A program made the translations under genes and the position numbers. Positions 35,792-48,120 of a stretch of 64,000 nucleotides of DNA are shown here, one piece after another. Below the pieces are notes generated by a model, which was not told the DNA's origin, made no database searches, and saw only the letters and a list, made by a program, of their open reading frames with translations. This stretch comes from Combretum micranthum (lineage: Eukaryota > Streptophyta > Magnoliopsida > Myrtales > Combretaceae), in assembly GCA_024138025.1 (NCBI GenBank), contig JAMXBD010000389.1:806001-870000 (forward strand), given 5' to 3'. Position 1 is the stretch's first letter. Each line of letters begins with the position of its first letter.

Positions 35792-36078
35792 AGGGTAAAT
35801 GCCTTATTTGGTACCTGAGCTTTGACTAAAAGATCAATTAGGTACTTAAATTTTTAATTTGTTTAATTTCATACCCAAAATTAACTTTTCGTGTCCTAAA
35901 TACTACCTCGCTATTTTATTGTCTCTTCAAAAAAATGACACATGTCAAACAATGATTGGGTGATAGTGATTAGGGCACAAAATATTCATTTAAGGTATGA
36001 AATTGAACAAATTAAAAGTTTAGGTACCTAATTGATCTTTTGGTCAAACTTCAGATACCAAATAGGGCATTAACCCTA
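35792..36078. mobile_element. foldback MITE with 7-bp target duplication
   Basis: The two halves are near-perfect inverted repeats of about 90 bp. AGGGTAAATGCCTTATTTGG at the left pairs with the complement of CCAAATAGGGCATTAACCCT at the right, and AAAAGATCAATTAGGTAC pairs with GTACCTAATTGATCTTTT. Identical AATCTTT copies flank it (35785-35791 and 36079-36085). The 287-bp element has no coding capacity. Confidence 0.85.
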
Positions 36079-36837
36079 ATCTTTATGTATGGATATTTAC
36101 TTGTTACTTGTAACAATTATTCTTTACATATAATTAAAAATATCATAAGAGAAACTTATTTATTTAAACTAAATATATTGCACTTTTTCATTTTGAATTA
36201 TGAAGTATTTGCAAATTTCATTACTTGAATGATAGTAAAGGTAAGTTTCATTCATGGTACTTGAATTTTTTCATTTGTAACGAATTATACCTTAAAAAAA
36301 TTTTGTACCAATAAAATATCTAAATATTTTTAAAGTTTTACTTAAAGTACCTATGAACATAATCTGTCCATTTTTTTGTCTAAGTACTGACGTGATAGGT
36401 TAAATTAATTAAAACATTATTATTTTTTATCTACATTGACATTTTTACTTTTTTTCCTTTCTCTCTCTTTTTCTGTCTAAGTGTTGACATGATAGGTTAA
36501 ATTAGTTAAAATATTATTATTTTTTGTCTACATTGGCATTTTTACCTTTTTCCTTCTCCTCCTCCTCCTCCTCTTCTTCTTCTTCTAACCCTAATCCCAA
36601 ATAAATAAATATATATATATATATATATATGAAAAACTATCAGCTGAACCATGGAACCTTTGCATCTACTTTACTACTTATATTTAGTAATAATTTAGTT
36701 TTGTAAATAAATAAATTTTATTCATTTAGGCTTTTCAAGATTTATAGAAGCTGGAATAGAAAAGAAATACCTTTTTCCTATCCAAACACTTTAGGTCATC
36801 ATCTTTCATTTCTTTCATATCTTTTTGTGGGTTTCTA

Positions 36838-37155
36838 TTAAGCTTTTTTAACATCTCCATAAGAAGAATTTGAACCAGAAACGGAGAATGAATCATGTTT
36901 TGCCTCTAATCTTTCCAAAGAGTTAAACTTTTCAATTGGGTTATCTTCTAATAATGAATCGAAGAGAGACAGAAGTTTAAGGACTTTGATTGTTAGGGGA
37001 CCATCATGAGTGTCTGCCAACATGAAAGAAGGAGGGAAAGGAGGAGCATGGTTATCAGCATTGGAAGCAATGTCTATAGAGAGGACTGATCTATAAATTA
37101 GGCAAAGGATCCCACCTCCACCGCGCCGCGCCGCGCGCCCCCCCTTCCCCCCCAA
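36838..37155 (-). pseudogene. possible captured host-gene fragment
   Basis: A 105-codon frame on the minus strand has host-like composition, with segments such as FMLADTHDGPLTIKVLKLLS and EKFNSLERLEAKHDSFSVSG. It starts at a CG/C-rich tract (37120-37150) not seen elsewhere nearby. I do not recognise the family. It lies inside the 36226-39622 inverted-repeat element, so capture of a gene fragment by a transposon is a reasonable inference. It has no clear intact gene structure. Confidence 0.3.
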
Positions 37156-37429
37156 TCTATCTCCTGTGACATTCTCTCTCTCTCTTCTTTCTCTATCTCA
37201 CCAAAAAACAACCATGCGCCATAGCTCCACCATTGACATCTCTTAACTCCTTTGCCAAACAGCTAACCCAAGATAATATATCTACCACCGCAACCGTGAT
37301 CTCAATAGAAATCCACACACATAATGTAATATACAAATAAATAAATTATAAAAAAGAGTATATGTGTCATTTGATTTAAAATAATAGGGTTTTATGGTTA
37401 ACCATAATAATTATAAGTATGTTTTATCA

Positions 37430-39138
37430 TGTGACAAACATGTGATTTGAAGACAAGATTTCGTAATTCAAAGCTGGCTAATCATTCTACGCCACCGACA
37501 TAGACTCTATGCCTCACCGTCATTAGAGGCGTAATGTCTGAATATTCTCCGAATGTGTTAAGCTACTAGCTTTTGGACTTAAGCCGCCATCCTATATCCT
37601 ATGCCGCCAACTTACAGTACCAGTTATGATATGCTTTTTATGTTGTTTTTAGGGTTTTCTCATGCCCTTTAAATAGATCCTTAACTTGGCTTTTTTCATA
37701 ACATATCCTAAGCCTTTGGAAGCCTTAAGGAGAAAAAAGATTCAAGATCTAGGTAAGTGGGTTCTTCTCAATCCTTTGGTGATCTGAGAAAATTGTTTTT
37801 CTAAGTTCTTTTCTTTGGTTTTGTAAGGAATCAAATTCTTGGAGGAATTTGTGGAAAACCCCTAAATTTTGTTGGAGATTTTGTGATTTGCAATCAAAGA
37901 GGATCAAGATCCAAAGCTATAGGTAAATTGAATTTTTTTCTTTTCCTTTGACTATTTAAAGGTAAAATCTTTTCTAAATCTCTTAATGGTTTTTTAAGGA
38001 ATTCATAATTTTGGGAGGATTTTTAGGAGAAATCTTGCTCTTTTGGAGATTCTAAATTTGTTTTCATCAAAGGAGAAAGGTGTGTAGTTTAGGATTTGGA
38101 ATTCTTTTCAGTTTAAAATTTGAGATGATGAGGGGATTAAGGTTATTTTATGAAAACATGTTATGATTGAGAAATTAGTTATGAACAGGTGTTTAGTGGA
38201 GTTAGGGTTTTTCGCTCCTAAAGAGATTACAGGTATGACCTTACCTTGCTTATTGTTTGTGTTTGTAGGCTTAGAATTATAAGTTAACCTAACTTTTATC
38301 CGATTTAAAATTGAATTTTTGCTGCTTGTGCTTGGTTGTGGTTAGTAAAGACTAGCAATACCGTGATACTAATGTGGTGCTCTGATGATCAATGTGTGAG
38401 GTTGTCCCGAGTAGACGTCGTGCATAAAAAGGATTTTAATATATAGGACTGGTGCGAAAATAGTACCTAGGGTATGTGGGAGTTTCCAACACCAATATAT
38501 GTATATATTAACTATTTTCAGTATTGGTTGTTTTTACGAAGTCATGAGTACTTCTAGTTTGGGACGAACTGCAAATAGTTCTGAACTGTGCTGTTTGCTG
38601 ACTAATTAAAATTAATAGCATGTGCTTGTTACATATGCAAATGCGTGTGAAATTGTTTGTTGTCTGCTCATATGCATGTGATTTGTGGTATGGCGTACAA
38701 GTCTTTGTACTCATTTTTTTTTTGTCTTTTTCAAGAACAGATGAGGATCCAGTGGTGTTTGACTTTTCTGGATATGATGTTTTCATAGATTATGTGGAGG
38801 ACGATAGTATACTTGATTATCTTGCAGAGTCCTAGATTGCTTTGGATTTAAAGATAATTATTGGAAGATCTTATGAAGTTTTATATTTACTTTTATGGAT
38901 TTTGGAAATTTTATAAGATGTTATCTCAGATGTTTTAAGTTTTTAAGTATGTTAGCTTTGATTTATGCCAACTAGGTTTTATTAAAGATTGTTATATGAT
39001 ATGTTTCAAACAAGTATCCTTTATATATGAGAGTTTGATCTTATTTTTAAAAATGTGGATTAGTATTGTAATAGCCTTAGTGTGTCCATCTTTATTAAGG
39101 ATATGTAGTGGGTTGTAATTCTTCAGGTTAAGGTGTTA
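37430..39138 (+). mobile_element. possible solo LTR or LTR fragment
   Basis: The block ends GGTTAAGGTGTTACA, a common 3' end of plant gypsy LTRs. It contains a TATA-like TTTAAATAGATCC near 37670 with a leader-like downstream region and few long open frames. A TG start could be TGTGACAAAC near 37430, but no matching target duplication was found. The assignment rests on general LTR resemblance only. Confidence 0.3.
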
Positions 39139-39622
39139 CACATAAAACCATTCCCTACCTCTAGAACAAGCACCAATACCATCGTTATTCATCCTTAAGC
39201 GCACAACACAAAACCTAAAAATACCAACCCTGCCATCTTCATTTGCTTAAGCTACCGTCAACAACCACCACCAACCTTATTCATAGTTCGATTTTTACCC
39301 GATTCTGATTCTAGGTTCGGTCTTTGGTTATGTTCAAGTTTCAGTTTCTAGAAGAAAAGATGATGTTGTGTGAAGAAGAAGAGGGGAGAGAGAGAGAGAT
39401 ACAAAAATAATAAAAACTTCTATGATGGATGGAAAAAATAATTATTTAATTAGATCTATTTGCCACGTCAGTACTTAGATTGAAAAATGGATGGATTCTG
39501 TATAGGTATTTTAAGTGAAACTTTAAAAAAGTTCAGGTATTTTTTTGATACAAAATTTTCTTTAAGTATAATTTCGTTACAAATGAAAAAGTTAAGGTAA
39601 TATAAATGAGAAATTACTAGAA

Positions 39623-40763
39623 TAGTAATTAATAAAATGATGTAAAGCACGTTAATAATATATCATACTTTTAATAATATTTTTATTTCCCATTTATCAC
39701 CCTTTAGTCCAGGGCCTTCAGGTTCCGCAGCGCATTACTTGTCTGCAATTTAGCTTGCATGTCTAATCGATGTAGGCCTACACTTGAAACCCTTCAACAA
39801 AACTGAAGAGTCTAAAGTTGCTCTCTTTAGAATAATAATAGAAAAAACAAGAGAAACGCTTTTGCTTGGTATGAGAATTGGTCCTGAAGGCATAAACGCA
39901 TAAAATATGTCTTAAGAAACAAATGTTTATCATTTTAATATCATATTTTTATTATTTTTAAATAGATGTTTGTGAAAAATAAATACCGATAAAAAACTGA
40001 TAGTTTTATTTATAAACTGACCAAATAAATATGATATAGATAAATTACAGATACGAATACGATACAGATAAAAATCTAACAATCCAAACACACCTTTAAA
40101 CTGAAATTTGAATTACACAATTAGTTTACAAGCGAAGTTCAAATTTCAAACTAATTAACTTGATAAGCTTCTATGTTTATTTGAATTTGAGTCTTGCTCA
40201 GATGTAAATTGATTTTGATAGCTGAGAGACAGCTTGGGTTTGTTAGATTTCACTTTTAGTTAGGCTAGAGATGAAAAATCCGCCCTGGAGTTCTAGCTTC
40301 AGCTTTTGGAGTCTAGCTGCAGTTGAAGGTCAAGGTTAATATAATATCAGCTCAAATCAATTATACCCCGAATTAAATGTAATGTTTCTTACGGCCAAAA
40401 AAATAATGTAATGTTTCTCCGTTAATGTGAGAATTTTCTAATAAATCAGGTATTATCCAGTTGATGTTAATTTGAAAATTAAAATTAATGGACTACTTTT
40501 AGTTATCTACTTATGTTTTATATATATACATATTCATTAAAACTTTTCAATTGAGCTTTAATATTCTAAACTTAAAAAAACGTGCTTCCGAATCAGTACA
40601 TGATTATTTTGCCATTCATAAACGCAATAAAATAATTGACTAAGATATATAATCATATAAAATAAAAGGAGAGTTCTATGTTTTATATTTTGTTTTTTCA
40701 TATATTTATAGTTAATGTTATTTTTGTAATTTTTTCCACGGAAAATGGCAATTAAAGGATTTA
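39623..40763. other. AT-rich intergenic DNA with a worn MITE copy
   Basis: No gene was seen. A Tourist-like copy ends near 40094 (AATCCAAACACACC, complement GGTGTGTTTGGATT) with the family's ATACAGATA internal repeats at about 40030-40075. Its left end, near 39905, is unclear. Confidence 0.4.
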
Positions 40764-40993
40764 GGGTCTGTTTATTTGTTGTAAATTACAGATACATATA
40801 CTTTTTTTCAAATTTTTTTCTAATAAATTATTTATCAAGAAATAAATATGGATAAAAAATAGTTGACAATTATCATCAAAAGATCATATAGATTAAATAT
40901 AAATAAAATATAGATGCAAATCGAACATATTTACAAGTATTATTTCGATATAGATATAGATACATATGAAAAACAGATCATCCAAATAGACCC
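40764..40993. mobile_element. Tourist-like MITE with TTA target duplication
   Basis: 230 bp, starting GGGTCTGTTTATTTG and ending CATCCAAATAGACCC, with TTA on both sides (40761-40763 and 40994-40996). The interior is rich in ATAGATA/TATCTGTAT-type words. A TTA target and a GGGTCTGTTTGG-like end are features of PIF/Harbinger (Tourist) MITEs. The copy at 44623 is its closest relative here. Confidence 0.82.
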
Positions 40994-41397
40994 TTAGAGC
41001 AACCTTTCATCATCATCATTATTACTATAATTAAGAAAAGATAGGGTTTTAAATACCCAGTTTAAAAGATATGGGGCTAATGACACATTAAACAAATATA
41101 AGAAATTATTAATAATTTATCTAATATTCATTTACCATCTATATACTCTATTGACAAATTGATCTTCAGTGATTTATTGTAACATTTCTGCCTCGTTCAC
41201 TTCATCTTATAGAATGGGGGTGGAGAATTGAATTCCAAATTCAATAGAAATGTAATTGCCCACTTGGTATAACAAATAAAACAAATAATTATTGGAGTAA
41301 AAGTAAAATATTTATATTGCTCATTATCTTTATTACAAAGAGATAATATTTGTGTAGGTCACATTTTCTAAATAGGGGTATTTGTGAATGCAATAAA

Positions 41398-42972
41398 TGT
41401 AGACCAAGTGCAAGTACTTTCGATTTTTCCAATTTAGTATCTTATTTTTCAATTTTGACAAATTAGTCCTTGTATTTTCAAATTATGTGCACATTAGGTT
41501 CTCTATAAGATAATATTTTATTGATATTTATTTTGATGACTAGATAGTGATAGATACTTGGCAAAAAATTACCACAATCTAAAGATAAGGTACCAATCTA
41601 CCAAAAAATTACTAAAAATTAAAAGTATAAGCACTTGGTCTATAATTATCTCATCAACAAACTAAATATCCATCAAAAATTATTTAAAGTAGATACCAAA
41701 TTGCATATACTTTGAAAGTTTAAGTACTAATTATCAAAAAACATGCATTACTAGGCTTAAATACATGCACATATTATGGAAGCGGAAGCGAAAGCTACAA
41801 GGTAGGTTTTTAAACTAATTTTAAGTTCACTTAACCAACCATTATCTTTTTTATCTTTTTACACACAATTACAACAACAATAATAAAAGAAATAAGGGAA
41901 TGAGAAGATTACAACAGGTTTAATATGAAGTTTGGCCCACCCCCGAGTTTCTATGGTCCACAATTTGCCTCATTTAAGGAAGAATTTACATAATTCATTC
42001 AATCAAAACAATTGCCTCACAAAGAAGACTTCACAATAATGTCTCACTAATAGAGGACTTCACGTTGTCCCAACATAGATGACTCCACACAATGCCTTAC
42101 AATGAGGACTTCACTCAATGCCTACCAATACATAGGACTTGAAATAGGTGCCTCAACACATGAGGACTTCACTAGAACACTCACAAACAAATGTGCGAAT
42201 AGTGCTTTACAATATTAGCTCACTAATATCATGAATCGCATTATTCACTTAATAGAAACAAACACAAAATAGAGAGTATTTTCATATAATATATGCAAGT
42301 TAAACTCTACTCTCTTCTCTCTTTTTTTCTCTTCTAGAAAAACACCACGAAACATTCTATTTATATAAACTTTAAAAACATAGTCGTTCAACCTCAAAAG
42401 AACCTCAAACGGTAAAATTTAAAAGTTTGCAATTGCTATTTTTTAAACTGTCGTGCTCTGGACTTGTCGCGCTTTAAACTCCTCATGCTTCAATTTATCT
42501 CATGACCAAGTTTGTGCTTATCGAGCCTTGAATTTAAACTTATCATACCTTGGAGTTAAACTTGTTAAGCCATCGATGTGAGCCGTTATCAAATTTGTGC
42601 ATCTTGTTTTGTTCTATTTGTCGCACCTTAGATTTACACCTCAATTGGAGGAATAAAGCCCTTGACGAAGTTCGTGATTAAGGCCGCGATCAAGACTAGG
42701 GCATGGAAATTTGTTTCCGCACAATCTACAGAGAACAACACACATATAAACACAAACATATATATGCACATTAAAGCTTAAACATATCAAAAACAAGTTT
42801 TGCTTATTAATGTAGCTTAACTAAGTTGTGAAGCATTTATGTAATACATTTTCTCATTAAAACAAGATTGCAACCAACTTTGGTTCATCACTAATTTGCC
42901 AAAATTTAAAGATGAGACACTAAATTACAAAAAATTGAAAATACAAGCACTTGGCTTGTCGTTATCCTAAAA
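41398..42972. mobile_element. foldback-type element with repeated AAGTGC ends
   Basis: The left end TAGACCAAGTGCAAGTAC...AATTTAGTATC (41400-41450) is inverted at 41585-41650 and again at about 42915-42970 (GACACTAAATTAC...GTACAAGCACTTGG-like). The three copies suggest a short foldback unit and a larger composite. An inner block (about 41780-42735) has weak inverted ends, GCGGAAGCGAAA and TTTGTTTCCGCA. No coding content was seen. Confidence 0.45.
42005..42190 (+). repeat. degenerate minisatellite, about 30-bp period
   Basis: The words TGCCTCAC and GAGGACTTCAC alternate five to six times with drifting spacers (for example near 42010, 42050, 42090, 42110 and 42150). The unit is roughly TGCCTCACAATGAGGACTTC with A-rich filler. 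No open frame is maintained. Confidence 0.6.
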
Positions 42973-44622
42973 ATAACTATTGAATGATAATTCACGTCTA
43001 TAAGGACATGGATTGTTATTTCATTATTTTTTGTAGTAATTCATTATGAATTGACATCCTTCTTAAGTAAACATTATAATAGCAGCTTTAAGTAGAATGA
43101 TGAGAGAATGAGTAGCTATTTCTCTCAAGTGAATGGACTATTCGTATCTTGTGCGATATCATTGCTTGCAAATTCTTCCTTGTACTATGAACAAGCTTGC
43201 ACTATGAACAAGCTTGCACAACGTCCCTTATCCTAAATTACCCCCTACGACAAAAAAAAAAAAAAAAAAAAAACAAGGAAGAGGAAAAACAGAAAAAGAA
43301 AGGTATTCATTTACTTTTAATTTGTCAAAATGATCACAATTCTTGTGTAAGTATCGTCTATGGATGGTGTCGGATCTAATGTTAAGCTTTAAACTCAGTG
43401 ACCAAATGAATTTGACTCTTTTATTTAAGGGCAACATGATCTAAAGAATCAAACCCCTAAATTAATTATGATGATTAAGAGAGATTTAGCATGATGACTT
43501 TAGAATGAAACATATTAGAATTAGTTTGCCAGTTTTTAGCATTTCTGAACAAGGCACATGTACTAAAAAAACTTTTGTAGGTTTGAATCCATAAAGAAGC
43601 ATACTTTGGGATCTATTAATAAAAGAGACTAGTCTTAACTATTGATTATTAACATGATTCCATAATTGACATTGATGGCCAAGCTCTATAAATACTCAAA
43701 ATCCTTCTTCATTTGCATCATATGGAATTATAGAAAATTGTTATTGTGCCACTAGATTTCTAACTTAGAAGATCGAACACTTGTGTCAAATGAAGAACAC
43801 ACTCTATTTCATCAATTGTAGTGAGGTTATATGCTATTCAACTTACCCACCTTTTACTAGTGCATTCAAGCTATACTCCTCCTCCATAGCCTTTTTCATC
43901 TTAATCACCCTTTATGTGTTATTCCACATCCTCTTCTCAAACTAGTATAGCATGACTTACATGCAACATACACATAACTACTCTATTCAAACTCATATAC
44001 ATACATTTTGACAACTCCAAGAGAGGAAGAGAGAAGGCTGCCAATCCTAATAATGGTAGAAGCTAAGACCTGGATGTCAATTTTGATGTTGCTAAGTATA
44101 ACATGCTACAACTTAAAGATGATAACCTAGCTGCTAATGCTTAACACAATGCTTTCAATAGTGTGCAAATAATGTGCATTGTGCAAGAGAATATCATATA
44201 GATAATGCGAACGATGCTAGAGCACACAATAGCTTTAAATCAAATTATAGCAATGTTTGGTTAGTACATGCCCCAATATGGTTGCCTTGTTGCCAAGATT
44301 GCCAAACTCATGAGTTTACATAGAATTGTCAGAGGATTTGTATAATCGGAACGCAAAATTGGGACGTAGAAACATAAGTTTCTACAACTTATGCAAATTA
44401 GTTTTGAAAAACTATAAATATGCTTTAAAAAGTAGTAAAAAACTTAAAATACATAACAAATGTATATGAAAAAAATAAAGAATTAAGTTCTATTTTTCAT
44501 AATAACTCTTAATTTATAATATAACATACATAAAAAAAAAAGAGAGAATAGAGTCAAAATTAAGTTCTTTTTCAATATTTTGTTTGAAAGAAGTTATGAA
44601 TTGAAGCATGATCTAAGTTTTC
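42973..44622. other. AT-rich intergenic DNA, no gene seen
   Basis: Frames are short. A perfect 17-bp tandem duplication (ACTATGAACAAGCTTGC) lies at 43184-43217, followed by a poly(A) run. Around 44030-44270 the plus strand has a low-stop stretch that might be a worn gag relic, but I could not identify it. Confidence 0.35.
43184..43217 (+). repeat. perfect 17-bp tandem duplication
   Basis: ACTATGAACAAGCTTGC occurs twice back to back. Confidence 0.9.
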
Positions 44623-44853
44623 GGGTCTGTTTGGATTGTCTGTATTTCATCTGTATCTGTATCTTTTTTAAAATGATATGTGTAAATATATCCGATTTGC
44701 ATCTAAATTTTATCTATTTTTGTTCTATTTGATCGTTTGATGAGAACTGTCAACTTTTTTTTATCTATATCTATTTCTTGATAAATAATTTGTTAGCAAA
44801 AAGTTTGAAAAAGTGTCTGTATCTGCCGGAAAAAAGCCAATCCAAACAGACCC
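44623..44853. mobile_element. Tourist-like MITE with perfect 16-bp inverted ends
   Basis: 231 bp. The left end GGGTCTGTTTGGATTG is the exact complement of the right end CAATCCAAACAGACCC. TTC lies on both sides (44620-44622 and 44854-44856), a variant of the usual TTA target. The interior has TCTGTATCTGTATC repeats and no coding capacity. It is the best-preserved copy of the family in the window. Confidence 0.88.
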
Positions 44854-45689
44854 TTCAACTTATCTTAAAATTTTAATTGTAATAAAAGAAATAAATGAAT
44901 TTTTTTGCAAACTTTATAGCTACCACTTAGCTTGAGTGAATCTAAAAATACAAAGCAAGGGACTTAGGGGAGGAAAGAAAGAGATAAGAGGGAGCATGAA
45001 AACAAAAAGTGAAAAGCAATAAGAAAGATGTATCATTTTTATTGTTAATGAGCTTGTAAAAACATCATTGTATTTTTATATTTTAATATGTTTTACTCAA
45101 ATGGGTAAAATCAATAAACTTGGTTAAAAACGTAAGATTCTATCGAGTTTATATGTAGATTCAATTGAAATCACAAGATTCTAAAAAAAAAAAAAAAAAA
45201 CTATTCTACGCACGAGTCAGCTCAGAGGACCTCCTAAAATCGTAAACTTGTATGGGTAAAATTATAATTTTGATAACTATGTTTGCTACTATGTAATAGG
45301 GTACGACTTTGCTAAATCCTATTAATACTATGCAATAACATGCCTCTCAGACAACCCAGCATATCAATTTTCTTATTGACGCTAAAGAAATCACTCCTAG
45401 AGTTGAAAAATAAGCTCTTACATCAGAGCCTATGGTCACATAAACACTTGAAAATGAAGTGAAAAACATGGGGTTCAGCTCAGAGGTTCCTTATCCTTGC
45501 ATGCTACATTGCATGTTGTGATTAGAGGACATGTTAATTATACCGATCCTACTCTCACTATGCTGGTGAGAGCTATGACCTCTATTCCATGAGGCTCGTA
45601 TGTCACTAAGAAAGATTCGGATATCTTTTCGAATGAAATACATTTGAAGTCTATTATGAAAATATTGGACCTCAAGCTTTTGTTCTTTT

Positions 45690-46320
45690 TTTTTTTTTGT
45701 ATATATGCCAAAGCCTTATCTTAAGTACTATGTGAATCCTAAATTCATGCTATTTAATGGCAAGAAGTTTAGTGCTAAAGAACACTTCCTAAAGTTCATT
45801 GAGACGTTGGAGTTTTATGGACTGGATGATAATTTGATATATAAGGAATATTTTAAGTCCTTTATAGAGAAGGTATATGCATGGTTTGTTAATCTCTTAC
45901 TTGAGTTAGTAGATTCACAGGAAAGTATGTGTAAAATGTTAGAAAATTTTTCCTCTACTCAAGATCAAGTCATTTAGCCAACATGGGTAAATTTGTAAAA
46001 TACCTTTGGAAGATTTGATGGGGAATATTAAACAATCTAGGAAACATTGCTTAGATATTCAAGATGTTTGTGATGAAATAGTTAAAGAAGATATGAATTC
46101 AGGGGATGTTTAATGAGTATCTTGTGCACTTAAAGAGCCTCTCTTTGGCATCATTTGCTACACTAGTTGAAAATATAAGGAGAACTAACAACTTGATTAG
46201 GTGAGTGATGACTATCTGTAAGCTCAGCTTAAGGCGAATGTCCTGAAGTTAGAAATAAACCAAAGGTTCAAAAATTCGAAATTGACAGGCCAAAGGAAAT
46301 GCTAACAATCTATGCTTGAT
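45690..46320 (+). pseudogene. Ty3/gypsy gag relic
   Basis: The open frame 45705-45977 resembles a gypsy capsid (KPYLKYYVNPKFMLFNGKKF, then STKEH-like AKEHFLKFIETLEFYG, ending before KVYAWFVNLLLE). After the stop, further capsid-like pieces occur in other frames to about 46200 (GMFNEYLVHLKSLSLASF, ENIRRTNN). No LTRs, protease or polymerase follow, so it is a fragment. Confidence 0.6.
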
Positions 46321-47494
46321 GGAGAAGGTGCACATAATATTATACTAATGGCTATAATTGAAATAAACAAAGAGAAAAGCTTAGGGGAGTTAAAATGCAT
46401 ATTTTGATAATTTTGAGGGCTATTTTCATTCGCCATCAAACTTTAGGGGGTTTGTTTTCAAAATTTTGAAATTATTTGTCAATTTATTAAAATTTAAGGA
46501 GATTATTTCATTTTTCCCTATATACAATGCCATATATGTGTAGATACATCATAATATGATATGTTATATATAATTCATATTTTATAGAAACTTTAATTGT
46601 TATATATATATCTATTTTATATAATCTATAAAATCTATAAATATTCAATATATAATCTATATGTTCATATACATATCTATTTAAATGATATGTCATTATA
46701 TTGTATAGCACATGCACATGCGTGTGCACACATATATCTATAGCATATTGATTATATATATCAAATGAATTATATATATACATATATATATAAACACATA
46801 TATTATGTATATATAATCTGCAAACTATCTATGTATATATCATATAAACACATATTTTTGAGGGAAGAATGAAAATAACCTCTAAAAACATTGACTAAGT
46901 GTGAATATACTCTTTAAACTTTGCTAAATTAGGTTTATATGGGACATAGTACACTTTAATAAGTTTTAGGGGGTTATTTTTATGTTGTTTTTTTCACGAA
47001 GGTCAAAGTTTTAAGTTTTTTAAGTTATTTACCAATTTATCAATGTGTAGGGAAGGTGATTTGTAACACTTGAAAGTTCAAGGAGAATATTCACACCAAC
47101 ATTAAAGGTTATGGGTATTATTTGCATTTTCCTCTATATTTTATGGATATTTTGTTATTGATGTTTTATGATCCATTTATTACCTTCTATATATAATTAA
47201 GAGAATAAGAGAATTTTTAAACTTTACTCCCTCTCCATCCTTAAAAAAAAGGTAACTATCGTATTTGGTACTTGAATTTTATCTATTTTTATATTTAACT
47301 ACCTAAAGTTTGAAAGTATCGATTTAATGCCTAAAATTTGTCAATTTATGCAATTAGCTACTTAAACTTTACCAAATGTTGCAATTAACTGCTTAAATTT
47401 TGTTGTTTTTATATTAATTATCTCATCTAAGTACTACAAATCAACCAAAAAAAATTTGTAGATAGTATATTTGTGCCAAAAAAAAAAAAGAGAA
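46321..47494. other. AT-rich DNA with TATA-type low complexity
   Basis: About 46500-46860 is dominated by TATA/ATATAT words that could form many local hairpins. At about 47255-47415 there is repeat-type DNA carrying the CTTAAACTTT and GGTACTTGAATTTT words shared with foldback MITEs at 35792 and 56350. No gene was seen. Confidence 0.4.
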
Positions 47495-48120
47495 AAAGAA
47501 TAAACTGTGAATTGAACCGCATTGAAATTTCAATTTTTTCTCGAAATGGTTTTAGTTTGCTGTTTAGTTTGGGATCTCAAATAGAACTGAGCCATTTTAC
47601 ATATTTAAAAAACATTCAAACATATCATTTTCTTTCTTTTAATTGTTTTATCAAAGAAAATTAATTTTTTAAAAGTTTTATTTAGATATGTATTATTCAT
47701 GAAAATAAAATTAGAATTATCAAATTATGTTTCGATTATTATACTATGTCTACAAATAAAATAATTTTTAGATCTTAGCCTCTAGTGTCATGGATATATT
47801 TTTTTCTTGGTCTTATAAATTAATTCACTTCTTTACTTACTTATTGGTTTATCTAACTAATAGTGTGTTAATTATAAGTATACAATGAATTAAAATTTGG
47901 GCAACATATTAGGATAGCATATTCTTATTTATCGAGTCCAAGTATATCACTATAGTTCAATATGATTATTATAATATTACGATGGATGAAATCTCTTCTC
48001 AATTATAAGCTTTGCATATTTATTTAGGAAAATAATTAATTTAAAATATTATTTATATTTGTATTAGTGATAAGAAATATGTAATTAAAATTGTTTGATA
48101 GAATGCATTTTTATTTCAAG
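47495..48120. repeat. dispersed repeat, copy 2 (first copy 25060-25720)
   Basis: It is collinear with 25060-25720 over about 600 bp at moderate identity. It is non-coding. Confidence 0.5.

Larger units (their letters stand above)
36226..39622. mobile_element. 3.4-kb inverted-repeat element
   Basis: Arms of about 170 bp are inverted copies: 36226-36400 (CTTGAATTTTTTCATTTGTAACG ... CTAAGTACTGACGTGAT) and the complement of 39455-39622 (CACGTCAGTACTTAGATTG ... CGTTACAAATGAAAAAGTTAAG). Next to the left arm, about 90 bp are repeated directly (about 36390-36460 and 36485-36555). The interior holds a GC-rich minus-strand frame (36838-37155) and an LTR-like block (37430-39138). No target duplication could be fixed and no transposase was seen. 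Confidence 0.65.

Noticed and set aside
38508..38835. Overlapping frames on both strands near 38.6 kb
   Set aside because: Neither has a recognisable motif, and the region looks like LTR-type leader DNA.
46508..46783. 91-codon Tyr/Ile-rich minus-strand frame
   Set aside because: It is the translation of TATA-type low-complexity DNA.
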